From Spirochaetales bacterium (GTDB lineage: Bacteria; Spirochaetota; Spirochaetia; DSM-2461): a stretch of 33,572 bases of DNA. Below the pieces are notes generated by a model, which worked only from the letters and a program-made list of their open reading frames with translations, searched no databases and had not been told where the DNA came from. Positions within the stretch are counted from its first letter, which is position 1, and every line of letters begins with the position of its first letter. Below are positions 30,805-33,572 of this stretch, piece after piece. The stretch spans positions 1-33,572 of the forward strand of contig JAKSCK010000137.1 of assembly GCA_022360655.1 (NCBI GenBank), given 5' to 3'. A program made the position numbers and the translations under genes.

Positions 30805-33204
30805 ATGGAGCAAAACAATTTTCAAGATTTTAGCTTTGCTATTGGGGGAATGACATGCGTTTCCTGTTCCTCATTTGTTGAAAAAACATTGGCAGAGCTT
30901 CCTGGTGTTCATTTTGTTTCAGTCAATCTGAGTACAGGGAAAACCTATGTTCGAGGAGATTCTCACGTCACAAAGGATCTTCTGTTTCTTGCGGTACAGA
31001 AGGCTGGTTACACCGCTTTGGATGAGGTTCTCAGCGACGATGATGATCAAAAAAGATTTCGTAGCTCACTGCGGAATGTCATTCTTGCTTGGGCTGCCGC
31101 AGCCCTTGCCATGGGGATTATGATGTTCCTCCCTGCCTCTTCAGGAGGTTTTGGTCGGAGACTCTTTGATGTTCTCATTGGTTTGATTGTGATTGTTGGG
31201 CCAGGGAAAAAAATTCTGAAAGGGGCTCTGATTGCAATTCGACATCACCATGCCAATATGGATGTGTTGGTGGCACTTGGAGCTCTTGCGGCCTGGGCCA
31301 CAGGAGTGGCTTCTGCTTTTGGTTTGCCTCTCCAATCCTTTGCAGCACTTTCTCCCATGATTCCTGCATTTCATCTCACAGGCCGCCTATTAGAGGAACG
31401 ATTACGACGGAAAGCAGGCAAAGATGTTCGTGCACTGATGACCAATACCCATTCCTCTGTGCGTGTTGTGCATGAGGATGGAGAAATCCATGAGATTCCA
31501 GTTGATACAGTGAGTTTGGGAATGCGAATTCGCATCCTTTCAGGAGAGTCCATTCCGTTGGATGGGAAAATCCTTTCTGGAGAGGGAGCCGTTGGAGAAG
31601 CTCTTGTCACAGGAGAATCGCTTCCGGTGTATCGAGGGGTAGGAGAAGAGGTTATTGGGGGGACGGTTTTAGAGCGAGGTAGCCTGGATGTTGAGGTGCT
31701 CAGGACGGGCGATGATGCCTTTTTGGCCAAAATGTTGACTTTGGTGGAACAGGCCCAAGGGCAAACGGTTCCTCTCCAGGCCTTGGCTGACCGTATTGCG
31801 GCTCGTTTTGTTCCAGCTGTTGTTTTCTTTGCCTTCATTGCTTTTTTACTCTGGGGAATCTTTGGATTCTCTTGGTTACCCTTGCTTGAAAATCTTGCCG
31901 ATATTTTCCCCTGGATTCCCCAGGATTCTGGTAGTTGGACCATCGGAGCCTATGTGTTTGTGGCCCTCTTGGTGGTGGCTTGTCCCTGTGCTTTGGGACT
32001 GGCCACACCCTTGGCCGTGAGTGTGGGAGCGGGAGCAGCGGCTCGGCGAGGAATCCTTTTTAAGGATGGGGCGGTGATGCAAAATGCAGCACATCTGGAT
32101 GTGGTGATTTTTGATAAAACAGGAACACTGACCCAGGGAAAACCTCAGGTTGTTTTTTCTTCCCTCAGTCCTGAAGAGGCTGGGATTGCGGCCGCTCTAG
32201 AGCATTATTCTGTTCATCCCTTGGCTCAAGCCGTCACAGATTGGGCCGAAACAATGGAACTTTCCATTCCTGAAGTAGAAGAGGTTGAGGAGCTTCCTGG
32301 CGAGGGCATTGTTGGGAAGGTCCATTCTCATCTTTATCGGCTTGGACGTCCGTCCCCAGATTTTTCCAAACCGGAAGTTGTACCTTCTGGTGCCACGATT
32401 GTGTCCCTCGACCGGGATGGAGAATCTGTAGGAATTCTTGCTTTTATCGATCCTTTGAAAAAAGAGGCCCAAGCAGCGGTGGCCAAACTCCAATCCCTGG
32501 GAGTTCAGCCCGTTATGGCCACAGGGGATGGTGAATCGGCAGCAATGAATGTGGCGAAGCAGGTGGGGATTCCAAAGGACAATGTGCACTGGCGAATGAA
32601 GCCAGAAGGAAAACTGGAGTTGGTTCAATCCCTCCGTGGTGAAGGACGGGTGGCCATGGCTGGTGATGGCATCAATGATGCCGCTGCACTCAAGGCTGCT
32701 GATGCGGGTTTTGCACTGGCTGAGGGCACCGATTTGTCCTTAGAGGCCGGAGATGTTGTGATTCTCAAGGGAGGATTAGCCCGTATTCCAGAAACCATGG
32801 CCCTTTCCCGTGCCATTGGGAGAAAGGTGAAAGGAAATCTTCTCTGGGCCTTTGGGTACAACCTTTTGGCCTTTCCCCTTGCAGCTGCGGCTCTCGTGCA
32901 TCCTTTGATGGCAGAAGTGGCGATGAGTCTCAGTTCGATTACAGTTGTAATGAACTCTCTTTCTCTTCGGAAACGGGGAGAGAGTGAGGATAAGGAGCCT
33001 GAAATGAAAACCTTGGTGTTTGATGTTCGTGGTATGAGTTGCAATCATTGTGTGGCTCGAGTGGAAAAAAGTTTGGAACCTTTGGCCTCTCGGGTGAATG
33101 TGGACTTGGAAAATGGCCAGGTGACTGTGGATACAGATCAGAGCCCGGCTCAGATTTCTGCGGCCATAAATGAGGCTGGTTTTTCCGCATTTCCCGCTTC
33201 ATAA
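30805..33204 (+). CDS. copA: Copper-exporting P1B-type ATPase with N- and C-terminal HMA domains
   Basis: About 799 residues, started at the ATG one base past the csoR stop (a GGTGG lies just upstream; other in-frame starts fall inside csoR). N-terminal HMA with GMTCVSC (Cys18, Cys21), about eight membrane segments, actuator TGES at 269, the CPC metal site at 393-395 (VACPCALGLATP), phosphorylated Asp437 in DKTGTLTQG, the SVHPLAQAV His-Pro, and GDGINDAAAL at 620. YN in helix 7 (FGYNLLAFP) and M-SS in helix 8 (AEVAMSLSSITVVMNS) mark the Cu(I) subgroup P1B-1. A second HMA domain (GMSCNHC, Cys746/Cys749) is fused at the C-terminus, where most CopA proteins end; it may act as a built-in copper chaperone. 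It exports Cu(I) from the cytoplasm. Confidence 0.93.
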   Translation: MEQNNFQDFSFAIGGMTCVSCSSFVEKTLAELPGVHFVSVNLSTGKTYVRGDSHVTKDLLFLAVQKAGYTALDEVLSDDDDQKRFRSSLRNVILAWAAAALAMGIMMFLPASSGGFGRRLFDVLIGLIVIVGPGKKILKGALIAIRHHHANMDVLVALGALAAWATGVASAFGLPLQSFAALSPMIPAFHLTGRLLEERLRRKAGKDVRALMTNTHSSVRVVHEDGEIHEIPVDTVSLGMRIRILSGESIPLDGKILSGEGAVGEALVTGESLPVYRGVGEEVIGGTVLERGSLDVEVLRTGDDAFLAKMLTLVEQAQGQTVPLQALADRIAARFVPAVVFFAFIAFLLWGIFGFSWLPLLENLADIFPWIPQDSGSWTIGAYVFVALLVVACPCALGLATPLAVSVGAGAAARRGILFKDGAVMQNAAHLDVVIFDKTGTLTQGKPQVVFSSLSPEEAGIAAALEHYSVHPLAQAVTDWAETMELSIPEVEEVEELPGEGIVGKVHSHLYRLGRPSPDFSKPEVVPSGATIVSLDRDGESVGILAFIDPLKKEAQAAVAKLQSLGVQPVMATGDGESAAMNVAKQVGIPKDNVHWRMKPEGKLELVQSLRGEGRVAMAGDGINDAAALKAADAGFALAEGTDLSLEAGDVVILKGGLARIPETMALSRAIGRKVKGNLLWAFGYNLLAFPLAAAALVHPLMAEVAMSLSSITVVMNSLSLRKRGESEDKEPEMKTLVFDVRGMSCNHCVARVEKSLEPLASRVNVDLENGQVTVDTDQSPAQISAAINEAGFSAFPAS

Positions 33205-33220
33205 AAGGAACTTTTCTTGA

Positions 33221-33255
33221 GCCCTTCGGGCGACCCCGGCCTCAGGCCGGGGTCG
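33221..33255 (+). terminator. Terminator after copA
   Basis: A small GCCC-TTC-GGGC hairpin (33221-33231) abuts a perfect 12+1+12 palindrome: 33231-33242 pairs with 33244-33255. It begins 16 bases past the copA stop and is followed by ATTTAAG. From here to 33431 nothing recognisable was found. Confidence 0.65.
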
Positions 33256-33431
33256 ATTTAAGAATGATCATTTAAAAGGAAATACCTCTCCACTGCATTC
33301 GACGGAATCGTTGTTAACCCAGCGACCTTGAGGCATCGACGTTTGTGACGGCTCATGTGCTCACAATTCTGTCATTTTGACTCTCTTGCATTCCCTTGCC
33401 ACGGAAATGTTCTTAAAGGAGAAAAAAACTC

Positions 33432-33459
33432 CCTCCCTGGAACAAGGATTCCAGGGAGG
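33432..33459 (-). terminator. Intrinsic terminator of the gene entering from the right edge
   Basis: An 11-bp perfect stem pairs 33432-33442 with 33449-33459 over CAAGGA. Read on the minus strand it is followed by GAGTTTTTTTCTCC, a classic T-tract, and it lies about 10 bases after the stop of the minus-strand gene at 33470. Confidence 0.8.
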
Positions 33460-33469
33460 AAGAAGGGGA

Positions 33470-33572
33470 TTACCAACCTGGAGGAACGGGTTGATTGAAA
33501 TGTCGTAAGATTCCTCCCACGTGGTGACGATTCACTATGGCCACACTTCCATGAGAGGATCCTTGTGGTAGA
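33470..33572 (-). CDS. C-terminal end of an unidentified gene (partial)
   Basis: One minus-strand frame is open from the window edge to a TAA at 33470-33472, encoding 34 residues that include GSSHGSVAIVNRHHVGGIL and end in NQPVPPGW. It is followed by a strong intrinsic terminator, which supports it as a true gene end. The fragment is too short to name; the family is unknown. Confidence 0.6.
   Translation of the reverse strand, partial: LPQGSSHGSVAIVNRHHVGGILRHFNQPVPPGW

Noticed and set aside
1..33572. CRISPR arrays, tRNA or rRNA genes, integrases or transposases
   Set aside because: No direct-repeat/spacer pattern, cloverleaf, rRNA stretch or recombinase motif was seen on reading through; no mobile element other than the Rhs fragment can be supported.

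Overview
This 33.6 kb window comes from a diderm heterotroph. The best guess is a spirochaete, at moderate to low confidence. Support: a tro-type operon with the DtxR-family regulator directly after the second permease gene, as in Treponema; many lipoproteins and a predicted outer-membrane barrel; a FecR-domain secreted protein; and a small secreted protein that resembles, from memory, a spirochaete-restricted family. No rRNA, tRNA, CRISPR array, integrase or intact insertion sequence was found.

Left part (1-11.3 kb): a fold-type-I aminotransferase; a 5'-truncated Rhs gene whose C-terminus is an M23 metallopeptidase domain, coupled by a one-base overlap to a lipoprotein gene (candidate toxin and immunity pair); about 400 bp without genes holding a structured element and a candidate small RNA; a J-domain protein; srkA and a DUF2141 gene; ndk; then a secreted/outer-membrane block (small secreted protein, 432-aa barrel, FecR protein) and two tandem paralogous lipoproteins.

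Middle and right parts are dominated by metal handling. Module one (11.4-14.4 kb) is a zinc-importer operon of znuA, znuC and znuB type, led by a ribbon-helix-helix protein with CxxC pairs. Module two (30.3-24.8 kb, minus strand) is troA-troB-troC-troD-troR followed by a ZIP transporter. Both permeases carry a C-terminal winged-helix-like extension, and a perfect 20-bp palindrome fills the promoter spacer. Module three (30.5-33.2 kb) is csoR-copA with a clear CsoR-type operator. Together these suggest regulated zinc uptake, manganese and/or iron uptake, and copper efflux.

Between the importers lie a membrane-bound GGDEF-EAL protein with a degenerate GGDEF motif and an intact-looking EAL domain, a TVP38/TMEM64 protein, a GNAT acetyltransferase, and a tightly overlapped minus-strand operon: FAD disulfide oxidoreductase, ABC ATPase, YnjB-like binding protein, two permeases, CDP-alcohol phosphatidyltransferase and DUF547. 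With the adjacent TVP38 gene this resembles the E. coli ydjXYZ-ynjABCDEF neighbourhood, whose substrate is not established to my knowledge.

Most promising for novelty: the Rhs-M23/lipoprotein pair, the winged-helix extensions on TroC and TroD, the zinc-site ribbon-helix-helix regulator with its palindromic operator, the ynj-like operon, and the candidate small RNA at 3620-3707. All functions are read from sequence without database searches.
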